Notes: generated by a model not told the origin, from the letters alone. Positions 36,915 to 46,136 are shown, counted from the first letter of the stretch. The stretch: DNA of 64,000 nt from Photobacterium chitinilyticum (GCF_004104355.1 NZ_RJLM01000001.1:1158711-1222710), one strand, 5' to 3'. A program made the numbers and translations.

Positions 36915-37014
36915 CTGTATCTGTCTTATTGAGCGAATAGAATTTGCCGAGTTTCGCACTTACGTGTAAATATAACGGTCTTTAATCAATATCAAGCGCA
37001 TAGCCGAGGCAGCA

Positions 37015-38112
37015 ATGGGATCTGAACGTTACATCGGAATAATGTCCGGTACCAGCATGGATGGTGTCGATACTGTATTGGTCGATATTGATGGCGGCAA
37101 CATACAGCTACTGTGTGAACATGCTTTCCCTATGAGTGAAGATCTCAAACAATCCCTGCTGGATGTTTGCTTGGGTCAACCCACCAACTTGCAGATAATT
37201 GGTGAACTCGATCATCGTCTCGGGCACCTCTTTGCCGATGCAGTCATAGCCCTACTGGACAAGGCGAATGTCGATCCATCCACTGTCGCGGCAATAGGCA
37301 GTCACGGACAGACAGTATTTCACTCTCCAGAGACCGAATATGCTTTCACTATGCAGCTCGGCGATGCCAATATTATCTCCGCAAAAACAGGTATAACGAC
37401 TATTGCTGATTTCCGCCGCAAAGATATGGCCTATGGCGGCCAAGGTGCCCCGCTTGTCCCTGCTTTTCACCAGCAGCTATTCGGCCAACCCGATCTTACC
37501 CGAGTTATTCTCAATATCGGCGGTATTTCTAACATCACGGTACTGAGCCCGGACAAACCAGTGACAGGTTTTGATACAGGACCCGGCAACATGCTAATGG
37601 ATGCCTGGATCAATAAACACAAAGACCAGCGCTACGACAATGAAGGGACCTGGGCACAATCCGGTACAGTGAATGCCAAGCTACTCAACTCACTACTGAG
37701 TGATCCGTATTTTGCGCTTGCCCCGCCAAAAAGTACGGGGCGCGAGTTGTTCAATCTTGACTGGCTGCATAGCCACCTTAAGGCATTCAACCTGAGCCCA
37801 GAAGATATACAACGTACGCTGGCTGAATTAACTGCCGTCACCATTGCCAATGATGTCAGAGCGGAAAATCCTGGCGAGTTGTTAGTATGCGGCGGTGGCG
37901 CGCATAATCCGCTGATCATGGCCAGATTAACTGAGCTACTGCCAAAGTGGACGGTACTCACAACAGCTGATCGTGGCGTCGATATCGATAATATGGAAGC
38001 GATGGCCTTCGCCTGGCTAGCTTACCGAACTATTCACCAGTTGCCCGGTAACTTACCCGAAGTAACAGGTGCAAAGCAGCTAACCTGCCTAGGGGCTATC
38101 TACCCCGCATAA
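37015..38112 (+). CDS. anmK: Anhydro-N-acetylmuramic acid kinase
   Basis: AnmK cleaves the 1,6-anhydro ring of anhydroMurNAc and phosphorylates it to MurNAc-6-phosphate in murein recycling. The 365-residue product starts with the phosphate loop GIMSGTSMDGVD and carries GSHGQTVFH, ILNIGGISNIT, FDTGPGNMLMD and VCGGGAHNP in order, as in E. coli AnmK (369). GAGG lies five bases before the ATG. MurQ and NagZ are not in the window, while NagK is. It stands alone between malZ and a diguanylate cyclase. Confidence 0.95.
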   Translation: MGSERYIGIMSGTSMDGVDTVLVDIDGGNIQLLCEHAFPMSEDLKQSLLDVCLGQPTNLQIIGELDHRLGHLFADAVIALLDKANVDPSTVAAIGSHGQTVFHSPETEYAFTMQLGDANIISAKTGITTIADFRRKDMAYGGQGAPLVPAFHQQLFGQPDLTRVILNIGGISNITVLSPDKPVTGFDTGPGNMLMDAWINKHKDQRYDNEGTWAQSGTVNAKLLNSLLSDPYFALAPPKSTGRELFNLDWLHSHLKAFNLSPEDIQRTLAELTAVTIANDVRAENPGELLVCGGGAHNPLIMARLTELLPKWTVLTTADRGVDIDNMEAMAFAWLAYRTIHQLPGNLPEVTGAKQLTCLGAIYPA

Positions 38113-38262
38113 CACTCACTAAGCCCACGTAGTTAACTCTCATATGGATGGCAGCTATTCTCACCATTTCATGGATGCTGCCAGCCGAAACTGCGCTTAC
38201 TAAACCTATACTTATAGAAAATATAAACCCTTAGCTGCAATTTCGATAAGGTCAAAGCCAAG

Positions 38263-39972
38263 ATGACAACAAAGACATTATTATTTTTTCTGTGGTTTAC
38301 TCCTTTGTTGGCATCCGCGAGAGATGAACCAGTAGTCCTTCTCATTAATTCCTATCATCCTCAATATCAGTGGACGAGCCAACTAACACAGGGCATTAAA
38401 GATGTACTGATAACTTCTGTCAGTACAGAAAACCTTCATACTGAATACATGGATAAAAGAAGATTTGTCGACGATCTTGTTTACCATGCAAAGCTCATTA
38501 ATCTACTGAAGCATAAATACCAGAGATACGAGCCAGATATCATAATCACAACTGATGATCATGCTTATAATTTTATGCTAGAGCACGGAGACAGCTTGTT
38601 TCCTGATAAACCTATTGTATTTAGCGGCGTTAACATTCTTGCCCCTGAGACTTTAGAGCGCAAAAGAAACATTGTTGGTATCGAAGAGGGAATGGAGATT
38701 GAAGGTAACCTTGAACTTATTTTACAGGTTCAACCTCAAACAAAACGGATCATTATGCTGAGCGATACCACAGGCCTTGGTTTAAACATGGGACAACGAG
38801 CCCGACAGATCAAATCACAATGGCAAACCGATCCTGAAAAACAACATGTTACCCTAGATATTTGGGATCAGTTTTCTATAGATGAACTCTACCAAAAGGC
38901 TGAAAGTGCTGAGTCAGACACGGTTTTTCTCATGCTAGCTATCCACAAGGATAAATTGGGGACTTATTTTTCATATGAGCACCACCTGCCAATTTTAACA
39001 CGCAAGAGCAAGGTACCCGTCTATGGTATGTGGGGGACGATTATTATCGGTTATAGCGGATTAGGTGGCATGATGAATAACCCTTACGATCAAGGGCGGA
39101 GTGCAGCCCAACTAGCCGTAAAAATTCTCGATGGAGTCCCGCTGAGCAACATCAATGCCTTGGATACAGCCAACTATTCACCTTCTTTCGACTATAACCA
39201 ATTAAAACGTTTTGATATCGATTTAAACCATTTACCGATAAACAGCACCATAATCAATCGACCTGTCTCTCTCTATGAGCAACACACAAGATTAATCAAC
39301 AGTGCGATCGCCTTTGTTCTCTTTCTGCTTATCGTTATTTCAGTGCTTACATTCAATATTAAACGGCGCATCGCAGCCCAACACAAACTTCATCAATTCA
39401 ACCAAGAATTGGAATCTATCGTACAGCAAAGAACAAAAGACTTAGACAATCGCAATAAGGAATTACAGGCGGCCTCAAAAATATTGCAAGCGCATGCCTA
39501 CACCGACGAACTCACGGGCCTGCCGAACCGTAGGGCTGCATCCCGCGACGTGCTAGCTCACATTAAACGTTACAATATGGATTACCAGCCTTTGGCAATC
39601 GCCATCTTAGATATCGACTTATTCAAAAATATTAATGATACCTATGGCCACCAAGCTGGGGATGAAGTGCTATGTGCCGTTGGCCAAACACTAAAAGAGC
39701 TACTCAGGCCAAACGATAGCGTTTACCGTTGGGGAGGGGAAGAATTTCTAGTTGTATTGCCCGATACCGTGGCTAATTTTTCGTTCATTGTCTGCCAAAG
39801 ACTGACAAATAAAATCAGCCAACTGAGTGTTAGTAACATTGACAGCATTACCGCCAGTATCGGTGTCACCAACTTCATCAAAGGGGACTCGTTCGAAACG
39901 ATTTTGCAAAGGGCTGATAAGGCACTTTACACAGCTAAAAACAGTGGCAGAAACCAAGTTGTTATTGGCTGA
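38263..39972 (+). CDS. Periplasmic-sensor diguanylate cyclase (ABC-sub-bind + GGDEF)
   Basis: The 569-residue protein has a signal anchor (residues 1-19), a periplasmic binding-protein-like sensor domain of the ABC substrate-binding type (about 22-325), one membrane helix (about 343-365), a coiled coil (375-405) and a GGDEF domain. The active site is GGEEF at 491-495 and the inhibitory site is RPND at 482-485, five residues before it. It should convert a periplasmic signal into cyclic-di-GMP. The ligand is unknown; its place next to the murein-recycling gene anmK is suggestive only. Confidence 0.87.
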   Translation: MTTKTLLFFLWFTPLLASARDEPVVLLINSYHPQYQWTSQLTQGIKDVLITSVSTENLHTEYMDKRRFVDDLVYHAKLINLLKHKYQRYEPDIIITTDDHAYNFMLEHGDSLFPDKPIVFSGVNILAPETLERKRNIVGIEEGMEIEGNLELILQVQPQTKRIIMLSDTTGLGLNMGQRARQIKSQWQTDPEKQHVTLDIWDQFSIDELYQKAESAESDTVFLMLAIHKDKLGTYFSYEHHLPILTRKSKVPVYGMWGTIIIGYSGLGGMMNNPYDQGRSAAQLAVKILDGVPLSNINALDTANYSPSFDYNQLKRFDIDLNHLPINSTIINRPVSLYEQHTRLINSAIAFVLFLLIVISVLTFNIKRRIAAQHKLHQFNQELESIVQQRTKDLDNRNKELQAASKILQAHAYTDELTGLPNRRAASRDVLAHIKRYNMDYQPLAIAILDIDLFKNINDTYGHQAGDEVLCAVGQTLKELLRPNDSVYRWGGEEFLVVLPDTVANFSFIVCQRLTNKISQLSVSNIDSITASIGVTNFIKGDSFETILQRADKALYTAKNSGRNQVVIG

Positions 39973-40301
39973 TGTTCGCAACACCCCCACTTTTTTTTAA
40001 GGAGCACAACTAAACTAGGTAATTTTTCGTATGTAAGGCACTTAATTGTTTGAATTAACCGTAAAAAGTGAATAAATCGTTAAAAAATAAGTATTCGCTA
40101 ACAACAAAGATTAAGCAGAACAATCCACTGGAAATATGACAAAGATCGCAAAATCAACCTGACAAAGATCACACTTCCAAGTCATTAATTTTACTAGGAT
40201 AAAAACGACGCAAACGTTACACTTGCACCCCATAACAACGATAAAAGTTCACAGGATGCAGTCCTGTTTTTCTTCCCTAACGTGAAAGGTCCTAAGTAAA
40301 G
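39973..40301 (+). promoter_or_regulatory. Leader and promoter region of the long-form GAPDH gene
   Basis: The 330-base region holds no ORF. It has two copies of TGACAAAGATC (40137-40147 and 40160-40170, 23 bases apart, same orientation, about two helical turns) and a third weaker ACAAAGAT near 40104, which look like operator repeats. A terminator-like hairpin lies 30 bases before the start codon (separate entry). Confidence 0.5.
40251..40271 (+). terminator. Terminator-like hairpin in the GAPDH leader
   Basis: ACAGGA-TGCAG-TCCTGT followed by TTTTT, about 30 bases before the ATG at 40302. It could attenuate transcription or end an upstream small RNA. The six-pair stem is short. Confidence 0.5.
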
Positions 40302-41741
40302 ATGAGTCCGGAAAAATATCTTCTAGACTGGCAAACTAGCCAAACCAATGCAGAATCCATCTCACCACTTCTTGGCCAACTATACCGTCAGAAAGGCGTT
40401 GAAATCCTTCTGTTCGGTCGCCAAATTGTCAATGCCTCTGTAATCGATATCGTTAAAGCGCATCGAGTCGCCCGTCGTTACACCGGTAGCGAACTTTCTC
40501 CTTCTCAAACGCTACCGCTGATTCAGGCGCTAACAGATCTTGACCTGTCCCCTTGCCGTATTGATGTCGGCCAGCTGGCTTACGAATACTGGAAAAACCA
40601 AGAAGACGAAAGCAACCTGGTCGACTTTTTAGGTACTGCTTTAATCGAATCGCTTAACAGTACACAATCAGTTGAGCCTCAAGACGTTGTTCTTTATGGA
40701 TTCGGCCGAATTGGTCGCCTACTCGCCCGTCTGCTTATTGATAAAAGCGGTCAAGGATACCCATTACGACTACGTGCAATTGTAGTTCGTGGCGGCAAAG
40801 GAGGCGATCTTGAAAAACGAGCCAGCCTACTACGCCGCGACTCTGTTCACGGCCAGTTCAACGGCAGTATCACTGTCGATGAAGAGCGCAAAGCGATCAT
40901 CGTCAACGGTAACTACATTCAGGTAATCTACGCTAACAGTCCGGCTGAAGTTGACTACACAACTTATGGTATCGACAATGCGCTTATTGTTGACAATACT
41001 GGGATGTGGCGCGACGCTGAAGGCCTAGGCAAGCATCTGGAATGTGCCGGTGCTAAAAAAGTACTGCTGACAGCACCTGGCAAAGGCGATATCAAAAATG
41101 TCGTATTCGGCGTTAACGAATCCGCTATCCTGGATGAAGACCAAATCATCTCAGCAGCCAGCTGTACCACCAACGCCATTACCCCGATCCTAAAAGCGGT
41201 CAATGACAAGTACGGCATTCAGTCCGGTCATATCGAAACCGTTCACTCGTTTACCAACGATCAGAACCTAATCGATAACTTCCACAGTGGTGAACGTCGA
41301 GGTCGCTCTGCGGCTCTGAACATGGTACTGACCTCAACAGGTGCTGCCAAAGCTGTTGCCAAGGCACTGCCAGAACTCGCCGGAAAACTAACAGGGAATG
41401 CTATTCGCGTCCCTACTCCGAACGTTTCCATGGCGATTGCCAATCTGAACCTTGATTCTGATGTTGAAGCCGAAGAGCTGAACGTTTATCTACGTGAAAT
41501 GGCACTAAACTCACCTCTATCCGGTCAAATTGACTACACCCAGTCAACGGAAATCGTATCCACCGATATCGTAGGCTCGCGTCATGCTGGTGTGGTAGAT
41601 GGTGCGGCAACTATTGCCCAAGATAAGCGTTGTGTACTTTACATCTGGTATGACAACGAATTCGGCTATAGCTGTCAGGTTGTCCACTGTATGGAACAAA
41701 TGATGGGTGTTCGTTACAAGACCTACCCTGAAGCAAAATAA
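40302..41741 (+). CDS. Glyceraldehyde-3-phosphate dehydrogenase, long form
   Basis: The enzyme has the GAPDH core: NAD loop YGFGRIGR (133-139), catalytic Cys288 in SAASCTTNAITP, and WYDNEFGYSCQV near the end. What sets it apart from the 330-residue GapA is about 125 additional N-terminal residues, helical and unlike the core, giving 479 residues. Such long forms occur as a second GAPDH in vibrios and some other proteobacteria. The extension may add regulation or direct the enzyme to gluconeogenesis; that is inference. It is monocistronic with its own leader. Confidence 0.88.
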   Translation: MSPEKYLLDWQTSQTNAESISPLLGQLYRQKGVEILLFGRQIVNASVIDIVKAHRVARRYTGSELSPSQTLPLIQALTDLDLSPCRIDVGQLAYEYWKNQEDESNLVDFLGTALIESLNSTQSVEPQDVVLYGFGRIGRLLARLLIDKSGQGYPLRLRAIVVRGGKGGDLEKRASLLRRDSVHGQFNGSITVDEERKAIIVNGNYIQVIYANSPAEVDYTTYGIDNALIVDNTGMWRDAEGLGKHLECAGAKKVLLTAPGKGDIKNVVFGVNESAILDEDQIISAASCTTNAITPILKAVNDKYGIQSGHIETVHSFTNDQNLIDNFHSGERRGRSAALNMVLTSTGAAKAVAKALPELAGKLTGNAIRVPTPNVSMAIANLNLDSDVEAEELNVYLREMALNSPLSGQIDYTQSTEIVSTDIVGSRHAGVVDGAATIAQDKRCVLYIWYDNEFGYSCQVVHCMEQMMGVRYKTYPEAK

Positions 41742-41781
41742 CACTGCTAAATAATAACTATAAGATCCCCTCTTGCTCTTT

Positions 41782-41814
41782 GCCGCCTACGCTTCACTAG
41801 GCGGCATTTTTCAT
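41782..41814 (+). terminator. Terminator after the GAPDH gene
   Basis: GCCGCCTA-CGCTTCAC-TAGGCGGC followed by ATTTTTCATTT. Confidence 0.88.
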
Positions 41815-41906
41815 TTCTAGCGACATAGGTTCCTCCCCGACAACTCTTCCCAAACCACCCACATCTCCCCATCTTGTCACTTTTAACCAACCATAGAATC
41901 AAGCGT

Positions 41907-42854
41907 TCACTCGTCATTAATCAGTGATAGAGTCGCACGATCGCTTCCGATCAACGTCTCGCATTTTTCACGCAACATATCCCGCAGTAACAACACTGCG
42001 GGAGTGACTTGCTTTCTACTTGGGCAGATCAACCATAGGCTCGTTGGCTTTACTCTATAGTCAGGCATCAACTCAATTACCCGCCCGGCTTTAAGATCCA
42101 CAGACATATCTAATCGAGATTTGAGCGCAATACCTTTGCCAGCCACCGCCCAGCGCCTCACTATATCGCCGTCATTGCAGAGACGGTTACTATTGACTTT
42201 GATTTTCTGCACCAACTCTTCCGACGATTCAGTTGGCTTCTTAATAAACTCCCAATGGCTATAGATTTGATCACCAAGCCGATACAGCAGGCAATTATGC
42301 TGCAGTAACTCTTCCGGCGTCTGTGGCGCACCGTGGCGTTCAAGGTATTCAGGGGAAGCACACACAATACGCTCCACCGTAGCCAGCTGAAAGGCAACCA
42401 TCGAAGAATCTTCCGGCTGCCCATAACGCAAAGCCACATCGACCCGGTCCATATAAAAATCAGCCAGCGAGTCACCAATACTGAGTTGAACGCTGAGTTG
42501 TGGATTATCATCCATCACATCATCGAGCCATGGCAATACCAGGTTACGTCCAAGATCTGACGATACCGACATACGGATCTCTCCCGCTATTTCCCCCTGC
42601 ATCTCAGCAATAGATGCCTTGGCATACTCAAGGGAGTCGATCGCCTGACGACAATGAAGTAGAAAACGCTCACCTTCCGCAGTAATTCGTAACTGACGGG
42701 TCGAACGAATGAAGAGCTCGACACCTAACTGTTTTTCAAGTCGCTTCAAAGCCGCACTTGCCGCAGCAGGACTGGTATCTAACTGACCAGCAGCGGCAGT
42801 GATATTGCCGCAATCGGCTGTTCGAATAAAAAGTTCCAGATCAGACGTATTCAT
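41907..42854 (-). CDS. LysR-family transcriptional regulator
   Basis: A 315-residue LTTR: DNA-binding helix pair in ELFIRTADCGNITAAAGQLD and PAAASAALKRLEKQLG, then the effector domain ending in SLWLICPSRK. It is of the DmlR/CrgA-like group. The start at 42854 is at the family N-terminus; the open frame extends 102 codons further but those codons are non-family and overlap the divergent gene's coding strand. It faces a zinc-type dehydrogenase gene 160 bases away, its probable target, and has a palindrome at 42866 right before its start. Confidence 0.85.
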   Translation of the reverse strand: MNTSDLELFIRTADCGNITAAAGQLDTSPAAASAALKRLEKQLGVELFIRSTRQLRITAEGERFLLHCRQAIDSLEYAKASIAEMQGEIAGEIRMSVSSDLGRNLVLPWLDDVMDDNPQLSVQLSIGDSLADFYMDRVDVALRYGQPEDSSMVAFQLATVERIVCASPEYLERHGAPQTPEELLQHNCLLYRLGDQIYSHWEFIKKPTESSEELVQKIKVNSNRLCNDGDIVRRWAVAGKGIALKSRLDMSVDLKAGRVIELMPDYRVKPTSLWLICPSRKQVTPAVLLLRDMLREKCETLIGSDRATLSLINDE

Positions 42855-42865
42855 AGCACGTGTTA

Positions 42866-42886
42866 TTTTCAAAAAAACATTGAAAA
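42866..42886. promoter_or_regulatory. Inverted repeat, possible LysR box
   Basis: TTTTCAA-N7-TTGAAAA is an exact inverted repeat that contains the T-N11-A core of LysR operators. It starts 12 bases before the LysR ATG, where binding would repress the regulator's own gene. Confidence 0.5.
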
Positions 42887-43017
42887 AGTTTAAACCATTA
42901 CCCTGTTTTTGGTTAGCGCTTTCTTTTCTATTATCAACACAGCAATCAACTAGAGGCGGCTCCTCGTTCCAGCCGTATAAGTTGACATTATCACCAGTTA
43001 TTAGAGAGAGAAGAGTC

Positions 43018-44043
43018 ATGAAAGCCATCGGATATCTAGCACCCAAAAGTATTGACCAGCAAGACGCACTCGTTGATTTCGAGCTACCGAAACCAACGGC
43101 TACGGGCCGAGACTTACTGGTAAAGGTCAACGCCATTTCAGTCAACCCGGTAGATACCAAGATCCGATCGAGTGCCGGGCCTGCTGAAGGTCAATACAAG
43201 GTACTTGGTTGGGATGCCGTCGGCGAAGTGACAGCCGTTGGTGAAGATGTCGAGCATTACCAGGTTGGCGATAAAGTTTGGTACGCCGGTGATATCTCCC
43301 GCTCAGGAACAAATGCCGAATATCACCTTGTTGACGAACGCATTGTCGGCAAACAACCCGAGACACTATCTGATACTCAAGCCGCCGCATTGCCCTTGAC
43401 GGCGATTACCGCGTGGGAACTCCTCTTCGACCGTTTGAAGTTCGAACTTCAGCATCAGGCAGAGAAATCCGCCGACACACGCTTACTGATCATCGGCGCC
43501 TCTGGCGGTGTAGGATCAATCCTCACTCAGCTTGCAGTTAAGCTCACAAATGCGACAGTCATCGGAACCGCTTCTCGCCCAGAAAGCCAACAGTGGGTAA
43601 CCAGACTCGGTGCCGACCATGTTATTGATCACTCAAAGCCTATAACCGAGGAACTAAGCAGAATTGGTATTGCTGACGTTACCCACGTGATCAGCCTGAC
43701 TCAAACTCAGGCCCATTACAATCAAATCATCGAGGCACTGGCACCACAGGGACAACTTGCGCTTATCGACGATCCGACAGAGCCACTGGATATCATGAAG
43801 CTGAAAGTAAAATCCCTGTCTTTACACTGGGAGCTGATGTTTACCCGATCTCTCTTTAAGACAGCCGATATGGATAAACAGCGCCAACTGTTAAATTCGG
43901 TTTCTTTGCTTATTGATAATGGTGAGATTGTGACGACCCTTGACCAGCACTTTGGTCAGATCAATGCAGAAAACCTGAAGAAAGCCCATGCTTATATCGA
44001 ATCGGGTAAATCAATCGGTAAAGTTGTACTTGAAGGCTTCTAA
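43018..44043 (+). CDS. Zinc-binding-type alcohol dehydrogenase / quinone oxidoreductase
   Basis: A 341-residue medium-chain dehydrogenase of the QOR/ZADH branch (MKAIGYLAPKSIDQQDALVD opening; LLVKVNAISVNPVDTKIR; GWDAVGEVTAVG; NADP loop IIGASGGVGSILTQ). It lacks the Cys ligands of the catalytic zinc, so it probably reduces quinones or enones with NADPH. The start at 43018 has GAGAGAGAAG upstream. It is divergent from a LysR gene, a common arrangement in which the regulator senses the toxic substrate. Confidence 0.85.
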   Translation: MKAIGYLAPKSIDQQDALVDFELPKPTATGRDLLVKVNAISVNPVDTKIRSSAGPAEGQYKVLGWDAVGEVTAVGEDVEHYQVGDKVWYAGDISRSGTNAEYHLVDERIVGKQPETLSDTQAAALPLTAITAWELLFDRLKFELQHQAEKSADTRLLIIGASGGVGSILTQLAVKLTNATVIGTASRPESQQWVTRLGADHVIDHSKPITEELSRIGIADVTHVISLTQTQAHYNQIIEALAPQGQLALIDDPTEPLDIMKLKVKSLSLHWELMFTRSLFKTADMDKQRQLLNSVSLLIDNGEIVTTLDQHFGQINAENLKKAHAYIESGKSIGKVVLEGF

Positions 44044-44100
44044 TAGCAATTCACAAGCTTCTAATATCAATTAACAGATTTCTAGTACCAAGCGACAGCA

Positions 44101-44128
44101 CAACCCGTCTATTTGGCGGGTTTTGTGT
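44101..44128 (+). terminator. Terminator after the dehydrogenase gene
   Basis: AACCCG, nine bases, CGGGTT and then TTGTG. Short stem, fair T tract; it lies between convergent genes. Confidence 0.6.
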
Positions 44129-44143
44129 TGACAGGTTTCGTGT

Positions 44144-44626
44144 TTAAAATTGATACCCATTAGCACCAGCAACAGCGCCAACAACCGCAATCAAACTTAG
44201 GCTAAGCAGCACTTGATGCATCCGGTGCAACCTGACAAACGCCTTTTCACTGTCCTTTTTCGCCTGTTGGTGAAACCACCGGTGAAGCACTAAAGGCTCC
44301 AACACAAACAGTACCAGCGTAAATATTCCCCATACGAAGGTCATCAAATGCATCCACCAGAACTGTGGTAGTAGATAACGATCCCAAGCATTCATCACCT
44401 CCAGCATATAATATCCCGACGCACCGGTTATCACTGTGGTGATCTTCGCCTGAAGACTAAATCGTCCTTCCAGTTGTTCAAACAGATCCAAGCGATTTGC
44501 TACATTTGGCATTCTTCTCAGTGACGGAATGAGCACCGTCGTTACAAACGCGACGCCTCCTATCCACATCACAACCCCAAATACATGCAATGCCCGAGCT
44601 AGCACAAAAAAATCAAAATCACTCAT
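44144..44626 (-). CDS. CopD-like integral membrane protein
   Basis: A 160-residue protein with four membrane helices. The first helix has ARALHVFGVVMWIGGVAFVT with a His in the helix (LARALHV), and further His occur in HLMTFVWG and HRMHQVLLS, the pattern of CopD-like and cytochrome-like proteins that bind heme or copper between helices. The role is unknown. The start at 44626 (MSDFDFF) is preferred because GGCAGGT lies before it; two other starts lie up to seven codons upstream. It is a single gene. Confidence 0.6.
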   Translation of the reverse strand: MSDFDFFVLARALHVFGVVMWIGGVAFVTTVLIPSLRRMPNVANRLDLFEQLEGRFSLQAKITTVITGASGYYMLEVMNAWDRYLLPQFWWMHLMTFVWGIFTLVLFVLEPLVLHRWFHQQAKKDSEKAFVRLHRMHQVLLSLSLIAVVGAVAGANGYQF

Positions 44627-45041
44627 ACCTGCCATCACCACCAACACTACTAATACGAATAATAATATATATCATATACATGTTATTATTCGTAGTTACC
44701 TACCGCAGTATCATAATAAACACCTGATAATCAAACTCGCTTTCAGTCGAATAGATGCGAATACCCTGAACTGTCTCACAGAGTTATTTAACTGCTTTCT
44801 GTTTGCATCCACTTATTGGCAGCCCTATATAGTAACCAACTTTGCCATGGCGTTAATTCACAAGGAAAACCAACATCACTTTTGAACACCTAGAAGCTTA
44901 CAGATACGTGATCAAAACCACATTAAACATAAGGAAATGGAGTATTTCAATCATAATGTGCGATCTATCACTATTATTTTGCGACCTAAATTTATAATAA
45001 AAAAAAACAGAAACATCTACTTACAAAAATAGGTTACATTC
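44627..45041. other. 415-base AT-rich intergenic region
   Basis: Between the leftward CopD-like gene and the rightward DUF218 gene. It has a 12-pair palindrome at 44654-44694 (separate entry) and a poly-A tract before the DUF218 start. A plus-strand frame at 44529-44885 is the shadow of the CopD-like gene and spacer. Confidence 0.5.
44654..44694. promoter_or_regulatory. 12-pair AT-rich inverted repeat
   Basis: TACGAATAATAA (44654-44665) and TTATTATTCGTA (44683-44694) are exact inverted repeats around a 17-base ATATATC-rich spacer. The near arm ends 28 bases before the CopD-like start, so it may be a dyad operator for that gene or a leader hairpin. Confidence 0.5.
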
Positions 45042-46136
45042 ATGAAAAAAAATATGATTGCTATCGCTCTTGGCGGACTTCTAGTTTTATCTGCCACTCC
45101 CGCATCAGTTGCAGCCAATGAGCCAACGGTACAAGCTAAAGTTGAATACTCTCAGTTTGTCACCAAACGACAAGTAGTTGACCAGCTCCTCGAAGACGCC
45201 CTAAAAGCCTTTAAGTCTCCTTCCCGAATCTCTCATGCAGGCTTTACCGCCAAGATGCCAAGTAACATGGAGATCATAACTAACCGCCTACTGGAAGCTT
45301 ATGAGCTAGAACCGTACCGTACTGATCTTCTGATTTCTGCAGCAAATGCTCAAATCTATAACAAGAATGTTGATCGAGCGATTGACCTTTTTGAACATGC
45401 ACTTACAGTCGCACCAGATCATGTCGACTTGCATTCTTATCTTGCTATCTGGCAAAAATTTAAAGGTAATGTAGCTGCATCGAATGAACATATGGCAAAA
45501 ATTGCCAAGCTCAACCCAGCCAGAGAAGCTGACATAACGCGTATTTTTAATACCGTTGATCGTGTGATTAATACCCCATTGAAAGATAAGCCTGAAAATA
45601 ACTACAAAGGCAATACTGCGATAGTTACATTGGGATACGCACTGAACCCAGATGGTTCAATGCACGATGTATTGATCAAACGCCTTGAGACTACTTTTTC
45701 AATTGCAAAAAACAACCCCGACTCTTTGATTGTTTTGACTGGTGGCGTACCTAAAAACCACAAAACAGAAGGCCGGCTTATGGCTGATTGGTTGATCAAG
45801 AAAGGGATCAGCGCAGACAGAATCATTGAAGAAAATTACGCCACTAGTACAGTAGATAATGCATTGTTTAGCAGTTACGCGCTGGCCCGCCACAACATCG
45901 ATCATGCAACCATAATCAGCTCAGCCAGCCATGTACGCAGAGGACAAACTTTATTTGAGATCGCTAGCTGGAAAACAGGCCCTAAAAATATCACCTTTGA
46001 TACAGTAGCCTACCCAGATAAGCCACTTGAAAAACTAGAAAAAGCGAGTGATAAAGAGCTTCTTGGTATTTATAGGGATGCCCTACGTACCTATGGTATG
46101 TGGAGTTACCGCTCTAAGCCACTATTGGCGCGTTAA
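45042..46136 (+). CDS. Exported TPR-DUF218 (YdcF/ElyC-like) protein
   Basis: The 364-residue protein has a signal peptide (residues 1-24, cleaved after VAA), a helical region with TPR-like repeats (about 70-165; ISAANAQIYNKNVDRAIDLF, HALTVAPDHVDLHSYLA), and a DUF218 domain (about 190-350): AIVTLGYALNPDGS, LIVLTGGVPKNHKTEG, ASTVDNALFS-type ATSTVDNALFSSYAL and the SSASHVRRG closing part. Unlike SanA it has no retained membrane anchor, so it should be periplasmic. DUF218 proteins such as ElyC influence envelope glycan assembly. It is monocistronic with a terminator. Confidence 0.75.
   Translation: MKKNMIAIALGGLLVLSATPASVAANEPTVQAKVEYSQFVTKRQVVDQLLEDALKAFKSPSRISHAGFTAKMPSNMEIITNRLLEAYELEPYRTDLLISAANAQIYNKNVDRAIDLFEHALTVAPDHVDLHSYLAIWQKFKGNVAASNEHMAKIAKLNPAREADITRIFNTVDRVINTPLKDKPENNYKGNTAIVTLGYALNPDGSMHDVLIKRLETTFSIAKNNPDSLIVLTGGVPKNHKTEGRLMADWLIKKGISADRIIEENYATSTVDNALFSSYALARHNIDHATIISSASHVRRGQTLFEIASWKTGPKNITFDTVAYPDKPLEKLEKASDKELLGIYRDALRTYGMWSYRSKPLLAR

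Noticed and set aside
42855-43160. Long N-terminal extension of the LysR protein at 41.9 kb
   Set aside because: The frame is open for 102 more codons, but the family start is at 42854 and the extra codons are antisense to the start of the divergent dehydrogenase gene.
44529-44885. Plus-strand ORF of 118 codons
   Set aside because: Antisense to the CopD-like gene and then low-complexity AT-rich spacer, no binding site.
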